Part shown: positions 43,775 to 53,472 of the stretch, in pieces
How positions within the stretch are numbered: position 1 is the stretch's first letter
Layout: each line of letters starts with the position of its first letter
Assembly (NCBI RefSeq): GCF_042658845.1
Contig: NZ_JBHSRI010000003.1
Location: 135,189 to 199,188, forward strand
Direction of reading: 5' to 3'
DNA: 64,000 nucleotides
Source of the DNA: Paenisporosarcina macmurdoensis
GTDB lineage: Bacteria > Bacillota > Bacilli > Bacillales_A > Planococcaceae
Program-made: the position numbers and the translations under genes
The notes under the pieces: model-generated
Database searches by the model: none
What the model was told of the DNA's origin: nothing
Seen by the model: only the letters and a program-made list of their open reading frames with translations

Positions 43775-44248
43775 ATGTCGATTTATCATTATAATTTTGA
43801 AACCAACTGGAAGTTTGAAGCAGACATCGAACAGATTTGGGACCTTATTAATGAATTTAACTACGGAGAATGGTGGAAGGGGTTGGACTCAACAAGAGTG
43901 AAGAAAGAGTCAACCAAACTTGCGGTTGGGGATCGATTTACGTTGTTTTTCAATACCAAGTTACCTTATAAGCTAGCGTTCGAATCTGAAGTAGTAAAAC
44001 TGGTAAGCCCCACCTACCTTGAAATTAAGGCATTTGGCGAGTTAGAAGGACAAGGCATTTGGACATTGTCTCAGGAAGGGTCAATCACTCACGTACAATA
44101 TATTTGGAAAGTTAATACCAATAAACAATGGATGAATAAGTTGGCTCCTCTATTGCGGCCAGCTTTCGTATGGAACCACAATCAGGTGATGAATGAAGGT
44201 GCGAAAGGGATATCAGATTCATTGGGGGTTAAGTTGATTTCACTGTAA
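43775..44248 (+). CDS. SRPBCC (START-like) family protein
   Basis: This is a 157-residue SRPBCC-fold protein that would bind a hydrophobic ligand in a beta-sheet cavity with a long C-terminal helix. The N-terminal IYHYNFETNWKFEADIEQIW and NYGEWWKG are family-like, and the GQGIWTLSQEGSITHVQYIW strands are readable. GGAGG lies nine bases before the ATG. Ligand unknown. Confidence 0.75.
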   Translation: MSIYHYNFETNWKFEADIEQIWDLINEFNYGEWWKGLDSTRVKKESTKLAVGDRFTLFFNTKLPYKLAFESEVVKLVSPTYLEIKAFGELEGQGIWTLSQEGSITHVQYIWKVNTNKQWMNKLAPLLRPAFVWNHNQVMNEGAKGISDSLGVKLISL

Positions 44249-44292
44249 AAATGTATTCGACAGGTGTCTAGTTACAATTTCGTAGAATCAAA

Positions 44293-44326
44293 AAGAATGA
44301 AGGAGTATCGGAACCCCTTCATTCTT
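44293..44326. terminator. Bidirectional terminator
   Basis: AAGAATGAAGG pairs with CCTTCATTCTT between two convergent genes. Confidence 0.75.
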
Positions 44327-44349
44327 AATTTTATACAGTTTCCAATTAG

Positions 44350-44811
44350 CTAAAGATGCATCTTTAACCCTTCGTGTGATGCTTTAAAGCCTAAACTTTC
44401 ATAAAAACGTAAGGCATCTTCTCGTTTTTTATCCGTGGTGAGCTGAACCACGTGACAACCTCGCTCTTTAGCACGTTGAATGCCAAAGCGAATTAGTTCG
44501 GTTCCCAGTCCTTTGCCACGTTCGGAGGAAGATGTTCTCACGCCTTCAATCGTAGCCCTCCATCCACCTTGATGTGTGATATAGGGTGTAAATGTAATTT
44601 GTTGAACTCCAATAACTTCATCTCCCCGACAAGCTACTATCAACTCATTGTTCGGGTCAGTTGAAATAGCCTGATATGCTTTGATGTAACTGTCAGGTAG
44701 TGGTCGCTCGTTACGCTCTCGCTTGCTACCTAAAACATCATCAGCCAGCATTTCCACTATTCTTTCCAAGTCATGTTTTGTTGCAATTCTAAACCTTATA
44801 TTTGGATCCAA
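44350..44811 (-). CDS. GNAT acetyltransferase
   Basis: This is a 153-residue GNAT. Motif A is VRTSSSERGKGLGTELIRFG (about 91-110; R-G-x-G-L-G loop), and motif B is CHVVQLTTDKKREDALRFYE. The acceptor-substrate is unknown; the family commonly acetylates amines or amino acids. Monocistronic. Confidence 0.8.
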   Translation of the reverse strand: MDPNIRFRIATKHDLERIVEMLADDVLGSKRERNERPLPDSYIKAYQAISTDPNNELIVACRGDEVIGVQQITFTPYITHQGGWRATIEGVRTSSSERGKGLGTELIRFGIQRAKERGCHVVQLTTDKKREDALRFYESLGFKASHEGLKMHL

Positions 44812-44880
44812 TAATACCCCTCCTGTGTAACTAATAGTCTTCTATAAAACAAGTAGATATGTAGTAGTAGCTTAATTTCT

Positions 44881-45381
44881 CTAATTCATTGTTCCTAACA
44901 CATCTGTACTTGGAGGTTCATAACCTAGGTGACGTGCCATGGCTACGATCTGACCCTTGTGATGGAATTCGTGAGTGATTGTATGCATAAGTAATTTACC
45001 AGGCGTAATTGATAGTAGTTCTTCATCTGCTCTCCAAGGTATTCTTTTTTGAATTGGCTCATCCATGTGATTCGAGAATACTTCAAATACCTCTTTTACA
45101 TACAAATCCACTTGATCAAAACGAACTTTTATTTCATCCAAACCCATTTCAGCCAAATCTTCCTTTGTTGTAATTGGTTTCTTCGTTTTCAATAAAACAT
45201 ATGAGCCTAGCCAAGCATGATAGCAGTCTGATATATGTACTAGAGAATCTCTCATACTTTGAAACCCGAATCCATCCACTTGGCGACTAAAATCTTGTGG
45301 ATCTAGTTCACGACAAAAATCAAAAATGAGTTCTCGAGTCTGTTTGACCCATTCATATTCAGTTTGATTCACTCCATACAC
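44881..45381 (-). CDS. DinB family protein
   Basis: This is a 166-residue four-helix-bundle DinB protein. Candidate metal ligands are His52 (HISDCYHAW) and the His residues of THEFHHKGQI (about 135-144). DinB proteins are metal-dependent transferases, often acting with thiols such as bacillithiol. Substrate unknown. Confidence 0.8.
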   Translation of the reverse strand: MYGVNQTEYEWVKQTRELIFDFCRELDPQDFSRQVDGFGFQSMRDSLVHISDCYHAWLGSYVLLKTKKPITTKEDLAEMGLDEIKVRFDQVDLYVKEVFEVFSNHMDEPIQKRIPWRADEELLSITPGKLLMHTITHEFHHKGQIVAMARHLGYEPPSTDVLGTMN

Positions 45382-45496
45382 CCCTTTAAGTACTTTTCCA
45401 TACGCCCCAAAAATATTTCAATTAATTATAATGACGTGTTATTAGTAGATTCTACAAAGTATATTTATTGTCCTGTAATAAAACTCCGATTCATCA

Positions 45497-45721
45497 TTAC
45501 TTCTTTTTACTTTTATCCACTCTGTGATACTCAGAAATTTGGATGACTCGAACATTTCGTGTATCCAGTTCATGATAAATTCCTCTGCTGTCCGTAAACG
45601 AAATGTATTGGTCCCGTTCACTTTGAATCAACTCTTGTGCTTTTTCTTGGGCCTCCATATAGATAAACCTTCTGATGTAATGCTCTTCATCGAAGAAATA
45701 TGTAACTTTGAATTCTTTCAT
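45497..45721 (-). CDS. Small hypothetical protein
   Basis: This is a 74-residue soluble protein with alternating charged and aromatic residues and a Lys-rich tail (KSKKK). GAGGAG is nine bases before the ATG. I recognise no family; a single-gene unit. Confidence 0.6.
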   Translation of the reverse strand: MKEFKVTYFFDEEHYIRRFIYMEAQEKAQELIQSERDQYISFTDSRGIYHELDTRNVRVIQISEYHRVDKSKKK

Positions 45722-45960
45722 ATTAATGAACTCCTCACCAAATGGGCATTATTGAGATGACAAATTGAATGCATCTTTCACTTCGTCAATAAACCATTAC
45801 TTCCCTGCAACACGATCGAATTAACCCATCAAAATAAATTTTCTGATTTCTCCCGTTGGATGGCCATTAATTTTATGTTAAAATATGTAAACAAGTATTG
45901 CTGCATAGTTATATAAAAACGGTCATTAAAATATACTATTTTAAAAAGTGGGGTTTTCAT

Positions 45961-46551
45961 TTGAAGTATTTATCAGCATTCCTTGTCCTTTCATTATTAC
46001 TACTCACTGGTTGTACGAAGGAATCAAAAGGCGATGCAATAATTAAAAAGGTAGAGCTGACAAAGTTTGAAGAAGGTCTTGTTAATCTAACGACTGACCA
46101 TTCCTTTATCTTTGATTTGGAAATAAATAATGATGAAATCACGGAAATGATTGGGACAGTTGATTATTATGAAAATGGGAAACTTGTGCGTCAGGTTTGC
46201 AAAATGAGTTCAGGGATACAACAAGAAAATATTGATGATACGATAAGAGTTGCCTTCATTCAACAACCAGTAAATGAAAATGAGGATAAATGGTTAATAT
46301 CGACCATGACAGACGATGGTCAAACATCTGGATCTTTTAAGAATAATATCGATGGAAAAGAAAGAATGAAATTCGGTTCAACCTCTGAAGGTGTAATTGA
46401 AGGTCCCTTGATTATTGGAGAAAGTAAAGTAATTGGGGCAATTTCATACTTTGTTAATGGAAGTTCTACTTTTAGTATAAAAACAAAAGAAGATATAAAA
46501 AGAGCCACTGATTATGAACAAGTGTATCTACTATCTGTTGAATTAAAATAA
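45961..46551 (+). CDS. Hypothetical lipoprotein
   Basis: This is a 196-residue lipoprotein. The TTG start gives a signal peptide with lipobox LLTGC. The mature part is beta-rich, with conserved-looking ENGKLVRQVCKM, and ends without membrane segments. The ribosome site (GTGGGG) is moderate. No family recognised. Confidence 0.6.
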   Translation: MKYLSAFLVLSLLLLTGCTKESKGDAIIKKVELTKFEEGLVNLTTDHSFIFDLEINNDEITEMIGTVDYYENGKLVRQVCKMSSGIQQENIDDTIRVAFIQQPVNENEDKWLISTMTDDGQTSGSFKNNIDGKERMKFGSTSEGVIEGPLIIGESKVIGAISYFVNGSSTFSIKTKEDIKRATDYEQVYLLSVELK

Positions 46552-46583
46552 ACTCTAGGAAACCAAACCTATAGATAGAAAAA

Positions 46584-46610
46584 ATGAGCGGTGACTATGT
46601 CATCGCTCAT
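46584..46610. terminator. Bidirectional terminator
   Basis: ATGAGCG-TGAC pairs with GTCA-CGCTCAT with A-run and T-run flanks, between two convergent genes. Confidence 0.7.
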
Positions 46611-46634
46611 TTCCCATTTCTGCTATTTGATTAT

Positions 46635-47150
46635 TTAAATATCATTCAAAACTTCCAAAGTTTCTAAAACATGTTCAAGGAAATCTTCAATGTCATCCAT
46701 ATGCTTCTCATTAATTTTATGAGTAAATGCCACTTCAATGGTGTTTAAGTATCTTGAGGCTTCTTGTCCGTATAAGTAGCTCAGTGTTTGAGTTAGCTGG
46801 ACGTCAGATTCCCAAATCTCTGTTAGGGCTTGCTCAATCTTTTTACACTGATCAGTTACATTTTGAACACGTTTGTTAAAGCGTAATACCAGGGTACAAC
46901 CAGGATTCTTCCCAGGTGTCTCCAATATCTCCGCTGACAAATCTTCTATAGAAGCTTCTAATACAATTTCCGCTGTCACGTCTTGTTGATCGATGAGTGT
47001 AAATTGAATGGCAAAATCTCTGGCCATAACGGAGAGGTCCATTCGATCAACCCGGTTCGTAATATTAATTTTGGGGATTACATTGTGTAGGTCATACACA
47101 TGATTTTCAAAAGATACTTTTAAATTCTCAAAAATGGTTGGATCATACAT
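46635..47150 (-). CDS. Hypothetical protein
   Basis: This is a 171-residue cytosolic protein of mixed alpha/beta character ending in an amphipathic acidic helix (DDIEDFLEHVLETLEVL). GGAGG is seven bases before the ATG. It is widely shared-looking in Bacillales by style, but I cannot name a family. Nearest neighbour downstream is unrelated. Confidence 0.65.
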   Translation of the reverse strand: MYDPTIFENLKVSFENHVYDLHNVIPKINITNRVDRMDLSVMARDFAIQFTLIDQQDVTAEIVLEASIEDLSAEILETPGKNPGCTLVLRFNKRVQNVTDQCKKIEQALTEIWESDVQLTQTLSYLYGQEASRYLNTIEVAFTHKINEKHMDDIEDFLEHVLETLEVLNDI

Positions 47151-47232
47151 ATAGATTCCTCCAATTTATATCCCTTGATTTTTTCCCCTACTTACAGGAA
47201 GTATATCATTGAAGGTTGATTGATATGCGTAC

Positions 47233-47853
47233 CTATTCTTTTTTTAAGGTATCGATAAAATGTTTTAACACCCGTGCCGTTAATCCCCAGATTGTATACT
47301 GCTCATAGTCATAAAACCATTCCTCTATAGATCGTGGTCTCCATTGGTAATGATTGCCGTTCGCAATTTTATCGTAAGGGAAATCGGTTAGGGGCATGGG
47401 TTGCATGGGAACCAAATGTTTATATGGCTGATGATTTAATAGCCAGTCGACTGGCACTGTGAATACTTTCTCTACTTCTACTTTGTTTAGTTGATAATTC
47501 AGATGGTCATCGATAATACCGACAAATGGATAAACAACAAATGACGACGTTGGTATAAATGCGCTCATCTGACCCAAAATGCGGATGCTCGAGGGATCAA
47601 CACCTAACTCTTCATGCGTTTCACGGATGGCTGCGTCTACTGGAGATGCATCTGTTGGATCAATTCTCCCGCCTGGAAAACTGATATCACCTGGCTGTTT
47701 CCTCATTGTAAGTGAACGAACTTCAAAAAGGACATGCCACTCTTCATTCACTTGAACAAGCGGAATCAAAACCGCCGAACGCATCGCCGTTTCCTCTCCA
47801 ATAAAAAGAGGTTGATTTTGAGTTAACCCATTCTTGATTTTTTCCAAGTCCAT
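47233..47853 (-). CDS. Nudix hydrolase, CoA pyrophosphatase type
   Basis: This is a 206-residue Nudix hydrolase of the NudL/YeaB CoA-pyrophosphatase group. The UPF0035 motif LTMRKQPGDISFPGG (about 47-61) merges into the Nudix box, GGRIDPTDASPVDAAIRETH continuing EELG, with the catalytic Glu cluster. It would hydrolyse CoA and derivatives to phosphopantetheine and 3',5'-ADP. Start at the second Met with GGGGGG upstream. Confidence 0.85.
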   Translation of the reverse strand: MDLEKIKNGLTQNQPLFIGEETAMRSAVLIPLVQVNEEWHVLFEVRSLTMRKQPGDISFPGGRIDPTDASPVDAAIRETHEELGVDPSSIRILGQMSAFIPTSSFVVYPFVGIIDDHLNYQLNKVEVEKVFTVPVDWLLNHQPYKHLVPMQPMPLTDFPYDKIANGNHYQWRPRSIEEWFYDYEQYTIWGLTARVLKHFIDTLKKE

Positions 47854-47978
47854 AAGATAACCCCCCATCGTCTAGTTTCATATACTCCTATGGTAGCATG
47901 AAAAAAATTCGAATGATAAAAGAAGATGCTAATTCAAATTTAAGTTAGTCGCACAACTTAAATTCCCAAAAATTTTCA

Positions 47979-49031
47979 CTACAACCCAGTCGAAGAAAAC
48001 AGGACAATCCTCCATCCATCAGGATCTTCGATTGTAATTCCGGCATTATCCCAATAAGGATTTTCCGCTTCAACTTCTGGATACCCCATCTCCTCTAACC
48101 TGCTTGTTACCTTATTCATTACATCCCAACTCGGTAAATAAAAAACGAGCAAATTGTCTTTGGTTGGAGCGGGGCAAGGTGAACCTACTTCATGAGCCGT
48201 AAACTCTAGATGAAAATTCGTGTCAGGTAGCCCATACATCACACCATCATAGCCATTATGTTGCCAGAACTCACCGACTCTTTGCAGTCCCAATCCTGTT
48301 TCATAAAATTCAATAATCTTGTCTAATTGATCTGTCGGTCTTGCGATTCTCATCTGAACCACAGGCATTTCCCTGGACCATGACTTTTTCAATTTCACGG
48401 TAAAGGGTAAACTTGAATGCTTCAAAACTTGGTAAGTATCTCCCTCTACTTCAACCACAATTGGATGAATCGTAGCTGGTCTATCTGTCGGGTACCAGTT
48501 ACGACCTTCTTTCACCAAAACAAAAGTTCCAAGCTCATCCCCATAAAAGCGAAACGTATCAGATTCAGCAGGATTCACATTGTTGATAGGTGTTAGAAAC
48601 TCACTCATGTCTTCAACACTTGCAGAAGGAACTCCGATTTCACAAACATCAACCCACCCGTGAGTTTCTTTCTCCTCAGGAATCTCCCGCTCTAAAATCT
48701 CGACAATATTGCCGTCAGGATCATGAAAATATACTTGTTTCCCTTTCCAATACCGACTCAAGTTCCCTTCGGAATCAGCTAAAAAATTCATGTTCTCATC
48801 TTTCATTTTCCTCAACATATACTCATAGAAAGAAAGAGTAGTTCTTAAAGCAAAGTGATATAAGTGAGCTTCATCAGTGCTAGATTGTTGAAACGTAATA
48901 TGCGTATTCCCAGCTCTAGCCGTAAAAAAGCTTTCCTTTGCTCTTAAGAGTGGCATCTCCAAAATTTCAGTATAAAACTGTTTCATTTCCTCAACATTTC
49001 CTGTCTCCAACACTATTCTTAGAATTTTCAT
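47979..49031 (-). CDS. Fused double VOC protein, YycE-like C-terminus
   Basis: This is a 350-residue protein. Residues about 1-118 form a VOC module (MKILRIVLETGNVEEMKQFY to DPDGNIVEIL), and about 125-215 a partial second module. From about 225 to the end the chain matches the single-gene B. subtilis YycE (RIARPTDQLDKIIEFYETGL, FGLP-like turn, ENPYWDNAGITIEDPDGWRI). No good internal ribosome site precedes the YycE part. This looks like a fusion of two normally separate metalloenzymes. Confidence 0.75.
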   Translation of the reverse strand: MKILRIVLETGNVEEMKQFYTEILEMPLLRAKESFFTARAGNTHITFQQSSTDEAHLYHFALRTTLSFYEYMLRKMKDENMNFLADSEGNLSRYWKGKQVYFHDPDGNIVEILEREIPEEKETHGWVDVCEIGVPSASVEDMSEFLTPINNVNPAESDTFRFYGDELGTFVLVKEGRNWYPTDRPATIHPIVVEVEGDTYQVLKHSSLPFTVKLKKSWSREMPVVQMRIARPTDQLDKIIEFYETGLGLQRVGEFWQHNGYDGVMYGLPDTNFHLEFTAHEVGSPCPAPTKDNLLVFYLPSWDVMNKVTSRLEEMGYPEVEAENPYWDNAGITIEDPDGWRIVLFSSTGL

Positions 49032-49280
49032 GTTCAACACCTCAAGTCAATTTTACAAAACTCTATGACCAAACCCTATGTACTATCGGATGAATGAAAT
49101 CTACTCCTTTAGGATGAATGAATAAGTAGTCTCTGTGTGGCAAAACATTTTAGAAGATGTTACCCGAAACATCTAACATCTCTCTTGGATTGAATATTTA
49201 TCACCTTTCATTCTTTCAAAGTGGTTGCTATACTATATTCATCTATTTATTTCGAGTCTAGAAGGATTGAGGGTGTAATA

Positions 49281-50510
49281 ATGACAACAGCAAAAACAGC
49301 TTCATCTTCACTGGTCTCCAATCCTGTCTATCCCATCATATTTGCGATAAGTGGAGTCCATCTACTAAATGATTCGCTTCAATCCGTCATACCAGCGATG
49401 TTTCCAGTCCTTGAAAAAGATCTTGGACTGACGTTTACACAATTAGGGCTCATCGCCTTCGCCTTGAATATGGTTGCTTCCGTGCTACAACCGGTTGTCG
49501 GTTATTTTAGTGATTTAAAACCAAGGCCCTATTCACTTCCATTTGGAATGACACTTTCATTTTTCGGAATGGCAGGCTTAGCGTTTGCCCCGGAGTACTG
49601 GATGATTCTTGTATCCGTCATTTTCATAGGACTTGGTTCTGCCATTTTCCATCCAGAAGGCTCTCGTGTGTCATTTATGGCAGCAGGACCAAAAAGAGGT
49701 CTGTCACAATCCATTTATCAAGTGGGTGGAAATACTGGACAAGCTTTAGCCCCACTAATCAGTGCATTTATCTTAGTTCCACTTGGTCAAAAAGGAGCAG
49801 CTCTATTTTTATTAGTCGCGGCGCTCGGTATTTATATATTAATGAAGATCTCAGCTTGGTATAAAGAACAGTTAGAACAAGAAAAATTATTAAATCGTAA
49901 AAGAGTGCTATTGTCTTCAATGGCCAATTTAACGAAAAAGCAAATAGGTATTGCACTTGGTCTTTTACTAATGATTATTTTCTCCAGGTCCATTTATGTA
50001 ACGAATATAACCAGCTTTTATGTCTTTCATTTAATAGAAGCATATGGCTTAACGATTCAAAAAGGCCAGCTCATCATCTTCCTATTTCTAGCAGTTGGAG
50101 CTGTAGGGACATTTTTCGGAGGTCCGTTGGCAGATAAAATGGGGCGGAAAAATGTCATCGTACTATCGCTTTTAGTCCCTATCCCATTAGCCCTTCTCTT
50201 GCCGTATGTACCACTACCTGCAGTGATTGTTTTGCTAATACTCATTGGGTTCTTTATTATGTTAAGTTTTTCGGTTACGGTAGTTTATGCACAAGAACTC
50301 GTTCCGAGTAAAATTGGGACAATGGCAGGGCTAACAGTAGGCTTATCTTTTGGTATGGGGGCAATTGGTGCAGTCGCAATCGGTATATTAATGGACCACA
50401 TTGGGATCTATCAGACGATGATCATCATTTCATTGTTACCAATCCTTGGTCTTGTAGGACTTGCACTCCCTCGTGATCAGAAAATGACTTCAGAGCCTAT
50501 ACAAAAGTAA
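49281..50510 (+). CDS. MFS transporter, Fsr (fosmidomycin resistance) type
   Basis: This is a 409-residue major-facilitator exporter with twelve membrane helices. The N-terminal block SGVHLLNDSLQSVIPAMFPV, FHPEGSRVSF and SIYQVGGNTGQALAPL are typical of the Fsr subgroup, and the A-like motif GPLADKMGRKNVIV follows helix eight. It likely exports small anionic compounds. GAGGG lies upstream of the ATG. A perfect terminator follows. Confidence 0.82.
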   Translation: MTTAKTASSSLVSNPVYPIIFAISGVHLLNDSLQSVIPAMFPVLEKDLGLTFTQLGLIAFALNMVASVLQPVVGYFSDLKPRPYSLPFGMTLSFFGMAGLAFAPEYWMILVSVIFIGLGSAIFHPEGSRVSFMAAGPKRGLSQSIYQVGGNTGQALAPLISAFILVPLGQKGAALFLLVAALGIYILMKISAWYKEQLEQEKLLNRKRVLLSSMANLTKKQIGIALGLLLMIIFSRSIYVTNITSFYVFHLIEAYGLTIQKGQLIIFLFLAVGAVGTFFGGPLADKMGRKNVIVLSLLVPIPLALLLPYVPLPAVIVLLILIGFFIMLSFSVTVVYAQELVPSKIGTMAGLTVGLSFGMGAIGAVAIGILMDHIGIYQTMIIISLLPILGLVGLALPRDQKMTSEPIQK

Positions 50511-50530
50511 TGAATGAGCAAGCAATATAG

Positions 50531-50569
50531 AAGACACCACCAATCGACAGTTGATTGGTGGTGTCTTTT
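50531..50569 (+). terminator. Strong terminator of the MFS gene
   Basis: AAGACACCACCAATC pairs perfectly over 15 bp with GATTGGTGGTGTCTT around a seven-base loop, ending in TTTT. Confidence 0.85.
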
Positions 50570-50647
50570 GGTTTAATAAATTGTTAAAGTAGCAGTTTCC
50601 TTTTACAAGAGAATCTCTCTAAATCTAACTATCTAAATCGGTTCCTC

Positions 50648-51670
50648 CTAACTTCTAGTTCCTCCCACAATTTCTTTTAATTCAATTCGACGACTTTCTT
50701 TATGGGACAAAGCCGCGGCTTCATTTATTAGTGTCAAATTAATCACATCTTCTTTCGTAATTGTGGATACAGTTCCATCTTTAATTATCGCTACCCACTG
50801 TTCCAATGGCATTGGTAAAGATGGCTTTAGTTCTACAGGATTTATCCATACTCCTTCTTCTAGCTGACTACTTTTCAAACGAATATGTTCATCTTCAATT
50901 AGCAGTGTTCCTTCTGTCCCATAAAGTTCTAACTGAAACGGACTTCCATTTGATAAAAAACTAGTCTCAATAACACCGAGTGCACCAGATTCATACTCTA
51001 GTAACACAACAGCGCTATCATCCACTCCTAGATTATTTGTTTGCTGCAACCGCGCGTGTAGGGCTTGTGCTTTTCCAGCTAAACGATTAGTCAAATAAAT
51101 CGGGTGTGCCCCAAGATCAATTAATGAACCTCCACCACATTGTTCCTTATCAAAAAATCGTTCAGGCAACCATCCTTGTGTTTCCCCCTCATTTGTTGGC
51201 ACGGCTCCATTATGAGCAACTCGACAACGAACCATTGTCAATTTACCAAGCCATCCTTTGTCCACTACATTTTGAGCATATAAATAATAATCCATTGTTA
51301 ACCTAGGTAAAGAAACCATTAGATTAACCCCTTGTGCTTTGACTGTATCAAAAATTTCCTCACAGTCTTTGACGGAAAATGCCAACACCTTTTCAGTGAA
51401 AATATGTTTTTTATTTTTTGCTGCAGCAAGAATGATTTCTTTATGGAGATTCGTAGGTGTAGTGACAACAATAGCATCTATGGAAGGGTTTGCTAGAACT
51501 GATTGTAAGTCTTGTTCAAACGGTACACCCAGCTCCTCTGCCCATTTTCTACCACGCTCTATATCTTCGTCCCATACAAGTTGGACGGAAAGGTGTTCGT
51601 TTTCCCTTATCTCTATTTCATAATCATCAGCATGTACATGCCATCTACTTAATAATGCAACATTTATCAT
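50648..51670 (-). CDS. Gfo/Idh/MocA family oxidoreductase
   Basis: This is a 340-residue NAD(P)-dependent dehydrogenase. The N-terminal Rossmann domain (1-118) includes VVTTPTNLHKEIILAAAKNK and the TEKV Lys motif. The C-terminal alpha/beta domain (119-330) contains CGGGSLIDLGAHPI with the conserved Asp/His of the active site. Such enzymes act on sugars or inositols. AAGGAGG is upstream of the ATG. Not linked to the sugar locus. Confidence 0.82.
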   Translation of the reverse strand: MINVALLSRWHVHADDYEIEIRENEHLSVQLVWDEDIERGRKWAEELGVPFEQDLQSVLANPSIDAIVVTTPTNLHKEIILAAAKNKKHIFTEKVLAFSVKDCEEIFDTVKAQGVNLMVSLPRLTMDYYLYAQNVVDKGWLGKLTMVRCRVAHNGAVPTNEGETQGWLPERFFDKEQCGGGSLIDLGAHPIYLTNRLAGKAQALHARLQQTNNLGVDDSAVVLLEYESGALGVIETSFLSNGSPFQLELYGTEGTLLIEDEHIRLKSSQLEEGVWINPVELKPSLPMPLEQWVAIIKDGTVSTITKEDVINLTLINEAAALSHKESRRIELKEIVGGTRS

Positions 51671-51734
51671 TATAGTTCCTCCTTAATATAATCAGGATTA
51701 GACTCGTTAAGAAGCCTTTAAGTAATCATTCATT

Positions 51735-51774
51735 GTTGGTACCTGTGCATTTTTGACGGTAAAGTGCCACCCAT
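51735..51774. repeat. Short dispersed repeat, copy 1
   Basis: The 40-base sequence beginning GTTGGTACCTGTGCATTTTT and ending GTGCCACCCATA recurs with three changes at 53350-53390. The last 12 bases also occur at 58614-58625 and inverted at 53328-53339. All copies are intergenic. Confidence 0.7.
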
Positions 51775-51805
51775 AAATCTGTGTGCATCAAAGTTTTTCC
51801 TGAGT

Positions 51806-52330
51806 TTATTGATTCAGGATGCGCAGATAAGCCTTCCATGGTCCAACATCTTCTGTATACCGTTTTGCCATCACTCTGGCAATTTGCGATATATGATCGA
51901 GGTCATGTGCAACCCATGTTGATAGTTGTTCTCTAAGTTTCACACTTCCAAATTCAGGATGTAAACCCATTTTTCCTAAATCTATAGGAGAATTAATTAA
52001 ACTTCCTAACCTTTCTAGGCTATTCATACGGAGTTCTGTAAACTCATTAAGTAATTGTTCAATTGTTTTCTCAGTATTTTGGTGAAGTTGACTAAAGCGA
52101 TCAAATACCGGGAAGGTTTCCGTTTCTCCCTTAGAAATAATTATTTCTATTCGTGGAATCCAATTATATTTTTCCCCTTCGATAAGGTGACCAATTACAT
52201 CAAATGCATTCCAAGTTGCTTCTCCTTCGTCACAAACAGTCCATGAATTCGATAATCCAAAAAGCAAATTACTAAGTACTGTTGGTGTACGTTCGAGTAT
52301 TTCAATTGCCTCATCAATTTGAAACTTCAT
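51806..52330 (-). CDS. DinB family protein
   Basis: This is a 174-residue DinB/YfiT-like four-helix bundle. The candidate metal ligands are His in GHLIEGEKY (about 49) and WVAHDLDHISQIARVM (about 138-153), which holds two His. GGGAGG is just upstream of the ATG at 52330. Thiol transferase-like role is possible, but the substrate is unknown. It lies just after a lipoprotein gene, with 33 bases between. Confidence 0.8.
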   Translation of the reverse strand: MKFQIDEAIEILERTPTVLSNLLFGLSNSWTVCDEGEATWNAFDVIGHLIEGEKYNWIPRIEIIISKGETETFPVFDRFSQLHQNTEKTIEQLLNEFTELRMNSLERLGSLINSPIDLGKMGLHPEFGSVKLREQLSTWVAHDLDHISQIARVMAKRYTEDVGPWKAYLRILNQ

Positions 52331-52363
52331 AATGATAGCCTCCCTTTTTAGATAGTGCATTTC

Positions 52364-53101
52364 TTATTTTTCTAAGACTATAATGCGTTTAGCAATTTCT
52401 CCTGTTTTCTCTGGTCCATTTCCAGACTTCCAAACAGCTATCTTGTTACCTTTTACCAATTCGCCCTCAAACTTTGTTCCATTTGAAGACAGCCAGTGGA
52501 CATCAAGGCTTTGACTGTCTTTCCAGTCTATGGCTTCTTTTTTTGTTATGTTTTCCACAATAGCAATTACTTGTTTTTCTTCATTAATCTCTACAATATA
52601 ACCGATAATTAAAGGTTCTTCAGTGATGATTTCTGTTAATGGTAAAGGTGATATTGCAATCAAATCGCTTAAAGTTTGGGCATTTACTTTATCTAGTCTT
52701 CCATAGGCATTTTCATCGCTGACAGTAATGGTTGCATTTCCTCCTGTTTCAAACCAAATGGAGTATTCAAAAATTCTCTCTGGCATATTTTTATCCCAGT
52801 TGAAAAATAAATTTGCTTTTACATCTTCATCTCTAGACATCGTTACTTTTTTATCTTGTTCCCATTCAATTTGCACAAATATTTTTCTAAGCAAATCAAC
52901 AGAATCTTTATCTCCAATAGTTGTTACATCTTCGAAACTTCCATCTGAATTTATCTGTTGTACATCCACCCTTGAAAGTTGTTTCATATCAGTCTCAATA
53001 GTCTCATCAAACCCAATAACCTGATCTTGGTTACATCCTATTAACAACAACATTGAGATTAAACAGACAGAAAGAAAGCCAATCTTTTTCTTCAGAACCA
53101 A
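52364..53101 (-). CDS. Hypothetical lipoprotein, possible DUF3221 C-terminus
   Basis: This is a 245-residue lipoprotein. The signal peptide ends in the lipobox LLIGC. The N-terminal part (about 35-150) is a beta-rich domain. The C-terminal part (about 160-245, GYIVEINEEKQVIAIVENIT) resembles DUF3221. No close function is known. It probably shares a transcript with the DinB gene. Confidence 0.7.
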   Translation of the reverse strand: MVLKKKIGFLSVCLISMLLLIGCNQDQVIGFDETIETDMKQLSRVDVQQINSDGSFEDVTTIGDKDSVDLLRKIFVQIEWEQDKKVTMSRDEDVKANLFFNWDKNMPERIFEYSIWFETGGNATITVSDENAYGRLDKVNAQTLSDLIAISPLPLTEIITEEPLIIGYIVEINEEKQVIAIVENITKKEAIDWKDSQSLDVHWLSSNGTKFEGELVKGNKIAVWKSGNGPEKTGEIAKRIIVLEK

Positions 53102-53327
53102 CCACCCCTAACTCACTAAGTTTTTTAAACAGTAAGCACTTTATCTATTGTATTTTACCTCATTTTCACAAAACACCCTTTAATTATTAGAATATTTCGC
53201 AACATTTTTTATTCCGTTGAAAAACTCAATGAAAAAAGCATCAAAATTGAGGTGCAATTAGTTATACATTTTAAGTTGTTTTATAGTAACACGGGAAAAC
53301 TGAACTTAAAACAGAACCCGTTATCAC

Positions 53328-53390
53328 TATGGGTGGCACCTTTTCCTCTGTTGGTACCTGTGCATTTTCGACGATAAAGTGCCACCCATA
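53328..53390. repeat. Short dispersed repeat, copy 2, with inverted partner
   Basis: TATGGGTGGCAC (53328-53339) is the exact reverse complement of GTGCCACCCATA (53379-53390), which ends the second copy of the 40-base repeat. Together they can form a long-looped hairpin. Confidence 0.7.
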
Positions 53391-53417
53391 GAAAGATTCC
53401 ACACCTTAGAAAATAGT

Positions 53418-53451
53418 AGAAGCGACCGAAAATTAATTTTCGGTCGCTTCT
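53418..53451. terminator. Perfect palindrome after the SNF2 gene
   Basis: A 34-base perfect palindrome (AGAAGCGACCGAAAATT and its complement) lies 22 bases past the helicase stop. As a transcript it forms a strong stem with a T-rich flank on the plus side. Confidence 0.7.
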
Positions 53452-53472
53452 GTGTATTATTTTTAAGTTTTA

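Larger units (their letters stand above)
53102..53472. other. Intergenic stretch with repeat and terminator
   Basis: Holds the second repeat copy (53350-53390), an inverted copy of its end (53328-53339), and the SNF2 terminator. No gene is seen. Confidence 0.5.
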
